Source of the DNA: Yinghuangia aomiensis
Lineage (GTDB): Bacteria; Actinomycetota; Actinomycetes; Streptomycetales; Streptomycetaceae
Reading direction: 5' to 3'
NCBI RefSeq assembly: GCF_039542225.1
Contig: NZ_BAABHS010000021.1
Coordinates: forward strand, 1-64,000
Length of the DNA: 64,000 nucleotides
In this document: positions 17,000-25,972 of the stretch, one piece after another
How the letters are laid out: each line of letters opens with the position of its first letter
How positions within the stretch are numbered: position 1 is the stretch's first letter
Made by a program: the position numbers and the translations under genes
Notes under the pieces: model-generated
The model's database searches: none
The model's input: the letters and a program-made list of their open reading frames with translations, nothing else
What the model was told of the DNA's origin: nothing

Positions 17000-19405
17000 A
17001 TGGACGTGGAACGCAGACGGGGCGCCCAAGGACCGGAGAGCGGGGCCACGACCGACACCGCCGGGCAGTGGTGGCAGGACCCCGACGCGGAAGCCCCGGC
17101 GTTCGCGCCGCCGCCGGCCGGTGCCGTGCCGCACCCCGCCCGTCCGGGCAGCGCGTCCCTCGTCAAGCAGCCCGGATCCGACCTGCGGTCCTGGGTGTTC
17201 GCCCCGCGGTTCCGCGACGCGCCCGGGGTGTACGCGTACGGTCGCGACGAAGCCGCGCTCAAGCTCAAAGCCCTCGACGACCGGGCCCGCCGCCGCCCCG
17301 ACGGGGCGCTGATCCGCCGTGCCGTGCTGTGGCTGCTGCTGTCCGCGATCGCGTTCCGCTGGTTCGTGCTCGTGTACTCGTGGATCGTCATCAACGTCAT
17401 CCCCGAGTTCCTGTGGCCGCTGTTCGCCTCGCTGTTCTGGGTCGCCTGCATCGGCTTCTTCGCGTACGTCGGCCGCTGGCACGAACTGCTCCTGCCCTAC
17501 CTCGCGCCGCTCCTGCAACGGCTCGAGACCCGGGCCGAGGCCAACGGCAAGCCCACGGCCGAGCAGTGGCGCCGCGCCGGGACCTTCCTGCTGGCCGGCC
17601 TGGTCGCCTGGGCGATGCTGCAGCGCCCGTTCGTGTGGCTCCTCCTCCAGACGTTCCCGGACAGCCGCCACACCCTGCACGAGCTGCAGTGGCTCATCCG
17701 CATCGTCTACAACGCGGCGTTCCTGGCGGCCGCCGCCTACTGGGGGCGCTGGCCCGAGGTGCTGCGGCCCTACCTCGCCAAGCCGCGCCCGGCCGAACCG
17801 GCGGACCCCGACGACGCCGCCGAGACGGCCGCGCCGGCCGACGACGACCTGTGGCCCGAGCTGCGCGACGCCGGTTTCGTCGGCGCCGCGAACCGGCTCG
17901 ACGAGGAAGCCGACCTCGGCCGCCTCGGCGACGTCGACTATCTGCGGCTCCGCCGGGTTCTGGAAGCGAGCGGCGGCGACTTCGACTTCCTGGACGACGT
18001 CGCCCACGAGGTCCGCGAACGCGGCGCGGGGGCGTGCGCGCACGGCTCCGGCGCCCGCGACCTCAAGCCCCGCGAAGCCGTGCACGACCTGATGACCGGC
18101 CAGGTCAAGGTCGGCGAAGCGGCGGACAGCGACCGCAACACCGCACCGGTGCGCGCGGTCGGATTCGCGCTGGAACCCGATGTGCTCGGCACGTCGATGG
18201 TGGTCGTCGGCCCGTCCACCGCGGGCGAGGCCGACGCGCTGCTGCGGCCGGTCGTCGAGTCGCTGAGCCTGTCGGCGCTGGCCGGGGCGGCGTCCGTGGT
18301 GGTGCTCGACGCCAAGGGCGCCGCGTTCGCCCGCAAGGGCGCCTACGACATCGAGATCGTGCTGGGCGACCCCGACTCGGCGTGGGGCATCGACCCGTAC
18401 GGCGGTTCCGCGACGGCCGAGGAGGCCGCGGACCGGCTCGCCACCGCGGCACTGGGCGACGAGGACGACGCCCGGCTGCGCGACACCGCCCGCAGCGCGC
18501 TGCACCAGGCGATCGCCGCCTACGTCGCGGCCTTCGGCCGCCACCCCGGCTTCGCCGCCCTCCTGGACCTGCTCGACGGCCACGCCGACGCGGTCGACGC
18601 GCTCCGTACCGCCCTCGAGGCGGCGGGCCGCGCCGGCGAGTTCGAACGCGGCCTGCGCACGCTCGCCCGGGCCGACGAGGGCGCGCGCGCCGTCGTGCAG
18701 CGCCTGTCGGTGCTGGAGCGTCCCGGTGTGGCCGCCTTGTTCGACCCGTCCCGGCAGCGCTTCGCGATGCGCCACATCGACCGCCCGGTGCGCGTGCGGG
18801 TGGCGCTGAACGAAGCGTCCTACCCGGACGCGGCGCGCATCGTCGGCCGGCTCCTCATCGGCCAGTTCGTCCAAGCCGCCGCGGCACGCGACACGTCCGC
18901 CGCGGACGACGGCGTGTTCACCTGCCTGATCGCCGACGGCGCGGGCGCGTTCGTCGACGAGTACGCCGCGCAGGGCATGGCCTGGCTGCGCAGCCGCAAC
19001 GCCGGAATGGTGCTGGCGGTGCGCTCGATGGACGACTTCGCGCCGCGGCTGCGAGCGACGGTCTTCGGTGCGGTCGGCTGCAAGGCCGTCCTGCCGGGCG
19101 CGGGTCCCCGCGATGCGGAGGCGTTCGCCCAGCACTGGGGCAAGCGGCTGGTCGAGGAGACGTCGGTGACCAAGGGCGCGCCGGAGGGCGGCCTGCTGCG
19201 CAAGACCCGCTTCGCGCTGATGGGCGCGCTGTTCGGGGAGAAGGCGGCGGGCGGTTCGGAGAGCGTGACGGTGCGCAAGGTCGAGCGGTACCGGTGGTCG
19301 CCGTCCGAGATCACCGGGGAACTCGGCGCCCGCCACGCGCTGTGCAGCCTGACGACCCGCGAGGGCGAGCGCACCGGGCCGGTGCTGGTCGAACTGGGCA
19401 AGTAG
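17000..19405 (+). CDS. VirD4/TraD-like membrane protein with degenerate P-loop
   Basis: An 801-residue protein. A disordered N-terminus (1-60) precedes a membrane region with hydrophobic helices at about 106-130 and 137-157 and another pair at about 190-250, then a large cytoplasmic domain. It resembles Streptomyces 'ATP/GTP-binding' proteins related to TraD/VirD4, with IRPVVESL-like and VVVLDAKG segments. Where these proteins usually have GxxGxGKT, it reads GPSTAGEAD (residues 404-412), lacking the Lys-Ser/Thr that binds phosphate. ATPase activity is therefore doubtful. No mobile-element genes are nearby, so it is not obviously conjugative. Start ATG 17000; the ribosome binding site is weak. 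Confidence 0.75.
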   Translation: MDVERRRGAQGPESGATTDTAGQWWQDPDAEAPAFAPPPAGAVPHPARPGSASLVKQPGSDLRSWVFAPRFRDAPGVYAYGRDEAALKLKALDDRARRRPDGALIRRAVLWLLLSAIAFRWFVLVYSWIVINVIPEFLWPLFASLFWVACIGFFAYVGRWHELLLPYLAPLLQRLETRAEANGKPTAEQWRRAGTFLLAGLVAWAMLQRPFVWLLLQTFPDSRHTLHELQWLIRIVYNAAFLAAAAYWGRWPEVLRPYLAKPRPAEPADPDDAAETAAPADDDLWPELRDAGFVGAANRLDEEADLGRLGDVDYLRLRRVLEASGGDFDFLDDVAHEVRERGAGACAHGSGARDLKPREAVHDLMTGQVKVGEAADSDRNTAPVRAVGFALEPDVLGTSMVVVGPSTAGEADALLRPVVESLSLSALAGAASVVVLDAKGAAFARKGAYDIEIVLGDPDSAWGIDPYGGSATAEEAADRLATAALGDEDDARLRDTARSALHQAIAAYVAAFGRHPGFAALLDLLDGHADAVDALRTALEAAGRAGEFERGLRTLARADEGARAVVQRLSVLERPGVAALFDPSRQRFAMRHIDRPVRVRVALNEASYPDAARIVGRLLIGQFVQAAAARDTSAADDGVFTCLIADGAGAFVDEYAAQGMAWLRSRNAGMVLAVRSMDDFAPRLRATVFGAVGCKAVLPGAGPRDAEAFAQHWGKRLVEETSVTKGAPEGGLLRKTRFALMGALFGEKAAGGSESVTVRKVERYRWSPSEITGELGARHALCSLTTREGERTGPVLVELGK

Positions 19406-19571
19406 CGGGGCCGGGCCGGAGCCGCGTCGAGGCGGTCGGCCGCACACGCCGCCGACTTGTCCACCGCGGCCAGGTCGACCCGACCCACTTCACCGGTGTG
19501 GCGCATGCACGGCGCCCCGAAACCGACCTAGCCTGCGGTCATACCCGCCTTCCCGTCACAAGGAGACCTCG

Positions 19572-20930
19572 ATGGGCGCTTCGCAGCCCGGCGGGCCGTC
19601 GCTTCCGCAGGAGCGCCGGCTTGTCACCGCCATCCCCGGCCCCAAGTCCGTCGAGCTGATGGAGCGCCGCAACAAGGCCGTGGCCCGCGGGGTCAGCACG
19701 ACCCTGCCGGTGTTCGTCACCCGTTCCGGCGGCGGCGTCGTCGAGGACGTCGACGGCAACTCGCTGATCGACTTCGGCTCCGGCATCGCCGTGACCAGCG
19801 TCGGCAACAGCGCCGAGGCCGTGGTCCGCCGCGCGACCGAGCAGCTCCAGCGGTTCACGCACACCTGCTTCATGGTCACCCCGTACGACTCGTACGTGGC
19901 CGTCGCCGAGCAGCTCAACGAGCTGACCCCGGGCGACCACGAGAAGCGCACCGCGCTGTTCAACTCGGGTGCCGAAGCGGTGGAGAACGCGGTCAAGATC
20001 GCCCGCGCCTACACCAAGCGCACGGCGGTCGTCGTGTTCGACCACGGCTACCACGGCCGGACGAACCTGACGATGGCGCTCACCGCGAAGAACATGCCGT
20101 ACAAGGAGTCCTTCGGCCCGTTCGCGCCCGAGGTCTACCGGGTGCCGGTGGCGTACCCGTTCCGCTGGCTGACCGGTGCGGAGAACTGCGCCGACGAGGC
20201 CGCGGCCGCCGCGATCGACGCGGTCACCAAGCAGATCGGCGCGCACAACGTCGCCGCCGTGGTCATCGAGCCCATCCTGGGCGAGGGCGGCTTCATCGAG
20301 CCGGCCAAGGGCTTCCTGCCGAAGATCGTGGAGTTCTGCCGCGAGAACGGCATCGTGTTCGTCGCGGACGAGATCCAGACCGGCTTCTGCCGCACCGGCG
20401 AGTGGTTCGCGTGCGACGACGAGGGCATCGTCCCGGACCTGATCACGACCGCCAAGGGCATCGCGGGCGGCCTGCCGCTCGCCGCGGTCACCGGCCGCGC
20501 CGAGATCATGGACGCCGCGCACGCGGGCGGCCTGGGCGGCACCTACGGCGGCAACCCGGTCGCGTGCGCCGCGGCGCTCGGCGCGATCGAGACCATGCGC
20601 GCGCACGACCTCAACGGTGCCGCGCAGCGCATCGGCGAGGTCATGAAGGGCCGCCTGAACACGATCGCGGAGAAGAACCCGGCGATCGGCGAGGTCCGCG
20701 GCCGCGGCGCGATGATCGCCATCGAGCTGGTCAAGCCCGGCACCAAGGAGCCCGCCGCGGACTACGCCGGCGCCATCGCCAAGGCCTGCCACGCCGAGGG
20801 CCTGCTGGTCCTCACCGCGGGCACCTACGGCAACGTGCTGCGTTTCCTGCCGCCGCTGGTCATGCCGGAGCACCTGCTCGTCGAGGGCCTCGACATCCTG
20901 GAGAAGGCCATCGCGCAGGTCACCGCCTGA
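19572..20930 (+). CDS. gabT: 4-aminobutyrate aminotransferase
   Basis: A 452-residue class III PLP aminotransferase. It has FNSGAEAVENAVKIAR (PLP phosphate site), DHGYHGRTNLTM, EPILGEGGF, ADEIQTGFCRTG, the Schiff-base Lys in TTAKGIAGGLP, and GTYGGNPVAC. It converts GABA and 2-oxoglutarate to succinate semialdehyde and glutamate. AAGGAG lies 8 nt before the ATG. It is monocistronic, ended by a strong hairpin 15 bp after the stop, and probably the last transamination step of the polyamine pathway encoded downstream. Confidence 0.93.
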   Translation: MGASQPGGPSLPQERRLVTAIPGPKSVELMERRNKAVARGVSTTLPVFVTRSGGGVVEDVDGNSLIDFGSGIAVTSVGNSAEAVVRRATEQLQRFTHTCFMVTPYDSYVAVAEQLNELTPGDHEKRTALFNSGAEAVENAVKIARAYTKRTAVVVFDHGYHGRTNLTMALTAKNMPYKESFGPFAPEVYRVPVAYPFRWLTGAENCADEAAAAAIDAVTKQIGAHNVAAVVIEPILGEGGFIEPAKGFLPKIVEFCRENGIVFVADEIQTGFCRTGEWFACDDEGIVPDLITTAKGIAGGLPLAAVTGRAEIMDAAHAGGLGGTYGGNPVACAAALGAIETMRAHDLNGAAQRIGEVMKGRLNTIAEKNPAIGEVRGRGAMIAIELVKPGTKEPAADYAGAIAKACHAEGLLVLTAGTYGNVLRFLPPLVMPEHLLVEGLDILEKAIAQVTA

Positions 20931-20944
20931 CGTCCGGCGCACAC

Positions 20945-20988
20945 CCGCGGCCGCGGCCCCCTACCGTCTTCGGGGGCCGCGGCCGCGG
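20945..20988 (+). terminator. Strong hairpin terminator after gabT
   Basis: A perfect 17-bp stem, 20945-20961 (CCGCGGCCGCGGCCCCC) pairing with 20972-20988, and a 10-nt loop. It lies 15 bp past the gabT stop. Confidence 0.93.
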
Positions 20989-21089
20989 TCGTTCCCGGGC
21001 CTTGCCGATGCCGCTCTCGCACGGATTTTGTGTACGGGCGCCGAAAACCGGGCCGGCCGCGGGCTCCACGCCCTGGGTGCAACCGCACG

Positions 21090-21638
21090 TCACGTGGTGC
21101 CGGGCTCGCCGATGTGCAGCCCGTCGACCGCGTCCCAGCCGCACAGCCGCAAAATGCGGAGCATCTGCCGGGAGGCGCCGACGAGGACCAGGCGGGCATC
21201 GCGTCGGGCGAGTTCCGCGGCGCCCTCGACGACGACGCGGAGACCCGCGACGTCGATGAAGGCGAGGCGGTGCACGTCGACGATCACGTCGGCGCCGTCG
21301 CGGGCCACGGAACGCAGCGACTGCCGCACGATCTCGACGTTGGCCAAGTCGACTTCGCCGTCCAGGCGGATGCCGCGCGGCTTCGCCGTGCGGACCACGC
21401 GGAGCTGGCGGTCGCTGGTGATCACCACACCGATGCCGGTGTCGGCGCCCGCATGGTGCTCGCGGTGGGCGGGGCGCGGAGTGCCGCGCGGCTCGGTGAA
21501 GCGGGCGTCGCGCAGCGGGGTGTACGCCGTCGTGAAGCGGCGGGCGCGGGCCGACGCGGCAGGTGTCGCGGAGGACGGCACCTGCGGTGCTGTGTGGTGC
21601 GTGGCGCGGTGTGTGGGATAGCCGGACTCTTCAACCAC
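21090..21638 (-). CDS. STAS-domain protein (anti-sigma factor antagonist-like) lacking the phosphoacceptor Ser
   Basis: A 182-residue protein with a disordered N-terminal 75 residues and a C-terminal STAS domain (GEVDLANVEIVRQSLRS, VIVDVHRLAFIDVAGLRVV, VGASRQMLRILRLCGW). In SpoIIAA-type antagonists the loop reads D-S-S/T-G and the serine is phosphorylated. Here it is D-V-A-G, so regulation by an anti-sigma kinase is unlikely through that residue. The GTG start at 21638 is supported by TAGGGT placed 6 nt upstream, a leaderless arrangement; no ribosome binding site is present. It may act as a partner-binding STAS. Confidence 0.85.
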   Translation of the reverse strand: MVEESGYPTHRATHHTAPQVPSSATPAASARARRFTTAYTPLRDARFTEPRGTPRPAHREHHAGADTGIGVVITSDRQLRVVRTAKPRGIRLDGEVDLANVEIVRQSLRSVARDGADVIVDVHRLAFIDVAGLRVVVEGAAELARRDARLVLVGASRQMLRILRLCGWDAVDGLHIGEPGTT

Positions 21639-21644
21639 CTTGGA

Positions 21645-21650
21645 ACCCTA
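21645..21650 (-). promoter_or_regulatory. Candidate leaderless -10 box (TAGGGT) for the STAS gene
   Basis: On the minus strand TAGGGT is followed by exactly 6 nt and then the GTG start codon, the spacing expected when transcription begins at the start codon. No -35 match was found. Confidence 0.45.
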
Positions 21651-22086
21651 CCTTTGCGAACCGACGGCGGGCGGGCTCGGAGGACCGTGCGCTGACGTCA
21701 CGTCGCCCAACCTCGGGCGGTTCAACGCCCGGTGTGCCCCCTCGTCGGTCCGGGCCTCCGTCGTGCGGAGAACCGGTTAGCCCGTGCTGTGACGCCGCTC
21801 ACAATCCGGGGCTGACACCGTACATCCACAGCGGCTGACAACGCCAGAGCCCGGGAGGCAAGAGATCCGCCACGGCACGCCAGGGGGAACCAGGGGGAAT
21901 CACAGGGAGGGTCCGGAGGCGGCTTTCGGCACCGGTCCGGCCGGGTACCCGCAGCCGCGGCGGCACGGGGACGACGGCCAAGCAAGGACGCACAGCGCGA
22001 AGGGCGTGGAGAAGGTGTGCAGGGATTGTGTCGAAGGACGCGAATCGGGAACTCGGGCGCGCCCGTTCCACGTATCTTCGAGTGAG
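21651..22086. other. Intergenic region between the STAS and PAP2 genes
   Basis: About 435 bp between divergent genes with no supported gene. It should hold the PAP2 promoter. TATCTT at 22074-22079 lies 7 nt before the PAP2 ATG, but I could not place a -35. No strong hairpin was seen. Confidence 0.4.
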
Positions 22087-23091
22087 ATGCACGCGAGGAC
22101 CCCAGATGCCGGACCCGGCACACCCCCCCGTTCCGGGCCCGGCCGACCCCAGGCCGGCCTTGAGCAAGCCGGCCGCCGCCGCCCCGGGACAACGCCCCCC
22201 GTCCCGGGGCGGCGGCCCTCCCCGGTCCGCCGCCCGCTGCTGGTCCCCGGCCTGCTGCTCGCCTTCCTGGTCTTCCTCACCGTCCAGGTGCTCGCCGCTG
22301 CCGGACCGCTGATCCCGCTGGACAGTGCGGTCCGCGACGGCATGCGCGACCTGGCGGCGACGCAGGGGTTGTCGTGGCTCGACGGCCCGATGCACGCGCT
22401 GGCTGACTTGGGCGGCCCGCTGCAGGCCGGCTCGGTACTGCTGGTGTGCGCGCTGGCAACGGGCTGGATCGCGCACCGCCGGGCGATGGCCGCGGAGACG
22501 GAACAGCCCACGGACGCGCGCGGGCCGGAGGCAGGCGACGCAGCCGTGGCCGCCACCGAGCCGCACCAGGCGCCGCGGGCGGAAGCCTCGGCCGCCCTGC
22601 CCCCGGCGTCACCACGGGGACCCGCCCCCGCCACCCCGTCATCCCCCGGCACCGCGGCCCTCACCCGCCTCTACGTCGCCGTCGCGGCGGCCGTCGGCGC
22701 CGTATCCGCGATCGTCATCGGCGGGAAGATCGTCATCGCCCGGCCCGGCCCCGGCGAGCACGAGATCGCGCGCGGCGAGTGGGGCTTCTTCCCGTCCGGG
22801 CACACCGCCACCTCCGCGATCTGTCTCGGCGCCGCGGCGTTGCTGCTCGGGACGGTGCTCGGCCCGCGGGCCCGGCGCCGGGTCTACGCGGGGGCGGTCG
22901 TGCTGTGCGCGCTCGTCGGCTTCGCCTTGCTGTGGTGCGACTACCACTGGCTCGGCGACGTGCTGGCGAGTTGGACGCTCTGCGGCGTGGCGTTGTGGGC
23001 GGCCGCGCGGTTCACGCCCGTCGACCGTCCGGCGGCAGAAACGTTCGCCCCGGAAACCGGCGGCACCGGCAGCACCCGCGCCACCGACTGA
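22087..23091 (+). CDS. PAP2-family membrane phosphatase
   Basis: A 334-residue integral membrane protein. The three PAP2 signature motifs are present: KIVIARP (motif 1), FFPSGHTATS (motif 2) and DYHWLGDVLASW (motif 3, with the catalytic His and Asp). There are about six hydrophobic helices, with a Pro/Ala-rich cytoplasmic loop inserted at about residues 140-195. Likely substrates are lipid phosphates such as undecaprenyl-PP or phosphatidic acid. ATG at 22087 was chosen because the N-terminal extension before it has no homology signal. It ends 6 bp before a convergent gene. Confidence 0.88.
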   Translation: MHARTPDAGPGTPPRSGPGRPQAGLEQAGRRRPGTTPPVPGRRPSPVRRPLLVPGLLLAFLVFLTVQVLAAAGPLIPLDSAVRDGMRDLAATQGLSWLDGPMHALADLGGPLQAGSVLLVCALATGWIAHRRAMAAETEQPTDARGPEAGDAAVAATEPHQAPRAEASAALPPASPRGPAPATPSSPGTAALTRLYVAVAAAVGAVSAIVIGGKIVIARPGPGEHEIARGEWGFFPSGHTATSAICLGAAALLLGTVLGPRARRRVYAGAVVLCALVGFALLWCDYHWLGDVLASWTLCGVALWAAARFTPVDRPAAETFAPETGGTGSTRATD

Positions 23092-23097
23092 CCGCCG

Positions 23098-24033
23098 CTA
23101 CGTCCTCAGCTCCCCCGCCCGCTTCGCCGTCTCCTCCAGCGCCGCGTGGAACCCGCGCATCGTCTCCTCGACGATCTCGCCCGCCGGCCGCACCGCGTCG
23201 ACCAGTCCGACCGACTGCCCCGCCGACGCCAGCGACGCCTCCATGTCGCCCTCGAAGTAGAGCCGCTTCACCGCCGCCAGCGACCCGCCCGCCGGTCCGC
23301 CCGCGGCCGCGAGGCCGCTCGAGTAGTCCGTCTTGAGCACCCGCATCGTCGGGCTCCCCGACCGGTTCACCACCACGGTCCCGGTCTCGTCGGCCGTCAC
23401 CACGGCCTGCTTGTAGTTCCCGTGCACCGGGCTCTCCGCACTCGACAGGAACCGCGTCCCCATCTGCACCGCCTCGGCGCCGAGCGTGAACGCCGCCGCC
23501 ATGCCGCGGCCGTCGACGATCCCGCCCGCGGCGATCAGCGGCAGGTCGGTGAGCGCCCGGACCGCTTGCAGCAGCACCAGCAGCGACACCTCGTCGGGGT
23601 TCTTGAACCCGCCGCCCTCCGCGCCTTCCACCACCAGGCCGTCGACGCCCGCTTCCACGGCCTTGCGGGCCGCGCGTACCGACGGGACGACGTGGTACAC
23701 CGTCAGGCCGTGCTCCTTGAGCATCGGCAGGTAGCGCGTCGGGCTGCCCGCCGACGTGGTGACGAACCGGACCCCGGCGTCGGCCACGTACCGCACGAGG
23801 GTGTCGTCGCGCAGGAACATCAGGGGCAGGTTCACCCCGAACGGCAGCCCCTCCGCGACCATCGCGTCGATCTCCGCGCGGCACGCGTCGACCTCCCCGG
23901 AGGAGGTCTCGATCATCCCGAGGCCGCCCGCCCGGGAGACGGCGGCGGCGAGGCGGGAGCGGGCTATCCAGCCCATGGGCGCCTGGACGATCGGGTAGCG
24001 GGCGCCGGTGTGGGCGAGGACGCGGTTGGCCAT
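23098..24033 (-). CDS. Nitronate monooxygenase / 2-nitropropane dioxygenase-like flavoprotein
   Basis: A 311-residue TIM-barrel FMN protein. It starts with YPIVQAPMGWIA, has VTTSAGSPTRYL, GLVVEGAEGGGF, LIAAGGIVDGRGMAAAFTLGAEAVQMGTRFL, the FMN phosphate motif of the NMO/2-NPD family. Family members oxidise alkyl nitronates; some act in fatty-acid metabolism (FabK-like). The EGAEGGG segment replaces the usual catalytic-His-containing GxxAGGH, so a classical nitronate monooxygenase reaction is uncertain. A TACGGT box lies 7 nt before the ATG. Confidence 0.85.
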   Translation of the reverse strand: MANRVLAHTGARYPIVQAPMGWIARSRLAAAVSRAGGLGMIETSSGEVDACRAEIDAMVAEGLPFGVNLPLMFLRDDTLVRYVADAGVRFVTTSAGSPTRYLPMLKEHGLTVYHVVPSVRAARKAVEAGVDGLVVEGAEGGGFKNPDEVSLLVLLQAVRALTDLPLIAAGGIVDGRGMAAAFTLGAEAVQMGTRFLSSAESPVHGNYKQAVVTADETGTVVVNRSGSPTMRVLKTDYSSGLAAAGGPAGGSLAAVKRLYFEGDMEASLASAGQSVGLVDAVRPAGEIVEETMRGFHAALEETAKRAGELRT

Positions 24034-24040
24034 GGCGCGG

Positions 24041-24046
24041 ACCGTA
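24041..24046 (-). promoter_or_regulatory. Candidate leaderless -10 box (TACGGT) for the flavoprotein gene
   Basis: TACGGT on the minus strand is followed by 7 nt and the ATG at 24033. No ribosome binding site is visible, which fits leaderless initiation. Confidence 0.4.
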
Positions 24047-24168
24047 CCGCGACGGGCCCGCGGGCTGAAGATCCACTGCCCGGGCGATCCCGTTCCGCCA
24101 CCGGCCGGTCACACCCGGAACACAACCGCTCAGCCTCCGGTATCACACCGGTAACGGAGGTCTCACAC

Positions 24169-24186
24169 TGCGGGAAAATTTCCGCA
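24169..24186. promoter_or_regulatory. AT-centred inverted repeat upstream of the APC permease
   Basis: TGCGGGAAAATTTCCGCA is an interrupted palindrome (TGCGG...CCGCA around AAAATTT) in the otherwise gene-free stretch 24047-24423. The same region has another TGCGGA at 24195 and the half-site AATCAGTTG at 24264-24272, which also occurs in the inverted repeat at 48309. This is probably the operator/promoter region of the permease. The regulator is unknown. Confidence 0.4.
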
Positions 24187-24423
24187 TCAACTACTGCGGA
24201 TTCCTTGGGCGTCGACGGCCTGAGACAAAGGAAACTGACGTCGGGTCAGGCGGAAGCCTTCGGAATCAGTTGTTGACGGCATCTTGACGCCCAGGCGAAC
24301 GGGAGCTTTCATTACGCAGCAACTTGCAGACCCGGCCGCCGATCAGCGTCGCTCGCTCCGGCCCCGTCTTGCTCCCGTCCCGGAGGCGATACTCGCACCC
24401 CCTGTTGGATCAGGAATGCGCCC

Positions 24424-25869
24424 ATGGCTGAAGCAACACTCCCCACGGTCGATGCGGGTACCCCCCAAGCCTCCGTCGGGCCCCAGCTCCACGACGGCGC
24501 GCCGAAGCCGCTCAAGCGGTCTCTCGGCGTCGTCGGCGGCACTCTGCTCACCCTGTCCTGTCTGACGCCGGCCTCGTCGCTGTTCGTCATCGTGCCCGGC
24601 ATGTACGCCGACCTCGGCACCGGCACCCCGCTCGTCCTGATCATCGCCGCGCTGCTGTGCGTCGGTGTCGCGTTCTGCTACTCCGAGCTGGGAACGATGG
24701 TCCCGAGCGCGGGCGGCGAGTACGCGATGGTCGGCACGCTGATGGGCCGGTTCGCGGCCTGGATCGCGTTCATCGTCGCGGGCATCGTCGTCATGGTCGT
24801 GCCGCCCATCATCGCGATGGGCACGGGCGACTACATAGGTTCGATCGTCTCGCTCGACGACAACGGCCTGAAGTGGGCCGGCGCGCTCGTCATGATCGGC
24901 GCGATGGTCATGGGTCTGCTCGACCTGCGCGCCAACGCGTGGGTGACCGGCATCTTCCTCGGCCTCGAGGTGATCGCCGCCGCGATGGTCGCGTTCCTCG
25001 GCTTCGGCAACACGGACCGCCCGGTCGGCGACCTGGTGCACGCGAAGACGCTGACCGAGTCGGGCGGCATGAGCCCGGTCTCGACCGCGATCCTCATCTC
25101 CGGCCTGGCGATGGCGCTGTTCGCCCTCCAGGGCTTCTCCACGGCGGTCTACCTGGCCGAGGAGATGGAGCAGCCGCGCCGCACCGTGTCCCGCACCGTG
25201 CTGTGGACGCTGGGCATCGGCGCCGCGATCCTCATCATCCCGACGATCGCCATCACGCTGGCCGGCGGCGACATGAAGGCGCTGACCGACGGCGACCTGC
25301 CGACCCTCATCGAGGGCTGGAGCAACCACGGCGTCGCGACGTTCATCAGCCTGTGCATCGCACTCGCGATCATCAACGCGGCGATCGTCATGGTCATCCA
25401 GAACTCCCGCGTGCTGTACGCATCGGCGCGCGACCGGGCCTGGCCGGAGCCGATCAACAAGGCGTTCGGCACCGTCAACCGCTTCGGTTCGCCGTGGGTG
25501 TCGACCCTTGCGGTGAGCATCCCGGGCGCCGTCCTGTGCTTCGTCGACCTGACGCTGCTCAACGCGGTCACCGGCGTCGCCGTGACGCTGCTCTACCTGC
25601 TGGTGGCCGCCGGTTCGCTGGCCGCCCGCCGGGCGCACCACAAGCACACGCCCGCGTGGCGGATGCCGCTGTGGCCGGCCGTGCCGGTGGTCCTGATCGG
25701 CGCGCTGGTCTACATCATGGTCGAGCTGTTCAAGGACGAGCCGAAGGCCGTGTACGTGACGCTCGGCATCATCGCCGCGGCCGCCGCCTACTGGGGCGCG
25801 TACCTGTACCCGCGCCGCCACAGCCGCTGGGTCATCACCCTCGCCGACGAGGGCGCCGACCAGAGCTGA
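24424..25869 (+). CDS. APC-superfamily amino acid/polyamine permease
   Basis: A 481-residue transporter with about 12 hydrophobic helices. It starts KRSLGVVGGTLLTLSCLTPASSLFVIVPGM, the first APC helix with its unwound substrate-binding segment. SELGTMVPSAGGEYAMVG and FALQGFSTAVYLAEEMEQPRRTVSRTV are typical of APC amino-acid permeases. It is monocistronic, with AGGA 9 nt before the ATG and a 15-bp hairpin 14 bp after the stop. The setting among GABA and polyamine genes suggests an amine, GABA or amino-acid substrate, which is inference. Confidence 0.9.
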   Translation: MAEATLPTVDAGTPQASVGPQLHDGAPKPLKRSLGVVGGTLLTLSCLTPASSLFVIVPGMYADLGTGTPLVLIIAALLCVGVAFCYSELGTMVPSAGGEYAMVGTLMGRFAAWIAFIVAGIVVMVVPPIIAMGTGDYIGSIVSLDDNGLKWAGALVMIGAMVMGLLDLRANAWVTGIFLGLEVIAAAMVAFLGFGNTDRPVGDLVHAKTLTESGGMSPVSTAILISGLAMALFALQGFSTAVYLAEEMEQPRRTVSRTVLWTLGIGAAILIIPTIAITLAGGDMKALTDGDLPTLIEGWSNHGVATFISLCIALAIINAAIVMVIQNSRVLYASARDRAWPEPINKAFGTVNRFGSPWVSTLAVSIPGAVLCFVDLTLLNAVTGVAVTLLYLLVAAGSLAARRAHHKHTPAWRMPLWPAVPVVLIGALVYIMVELFKDEPKAVYVTLGIIAAAAAYWGAYLYPRRHSRWVITLADEGADQS

Positions 25870-25882
25870 TCCGCAGGAACGC

Positions 25883-25917
25883 GTAGGGCCCGGCGAGACG
25901 AACTCGCCGGGCCCTAC
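25883..25917. terminator. Hairpin terminator between convergent permease and phosphatase genes
   Basis: A perfect 15-bp stem, GTAGGGCCCGGCGAG at 25883-25897 pairing with 25903-25917, and an ACGAA loop. It can serve both converging genes. Confidence 0.92.
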
Positions 25918-25972
25918 GGGCATTTCCGGGTATTTTACGGCAGAGGCGCGGCAGCGGGAACGTGGCCGGAAA

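Noticed and set aside
17000..19405. Integrated conjugative element based on the TraD/VirD4-like protein
   Set aside because: No integrase, relaxase, replication gene, tRNA or attachment-site repeats were seen within the neighbouring genes, and the P-loop is degenerate.
15218..19447. A 1409-codon minus-strand open frame spanning the PucR gene and the whole VirD4-like gene
   Set aside because: Only the part from 16780 down encodes a recognisable protein. The rest is the antisense shadow of the VirD4-like gene in GC-rich DNA, with no motif and no start signal.
15149..19464. DnaA-box-like sequences (TTGTCCACT near 15151, TTGTCCACC near 19456)
   Set aside because: Isolated single near-matches far from any replication gene; expected by chance. 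A replication origin is not supported.
24047..24423. Riboswitch in the long leader of the APC permease
   Set aside because: I found a palindrome and a possible operator half-site but no conserved riboswitch core, so a riboswitch could not be supported by eye.
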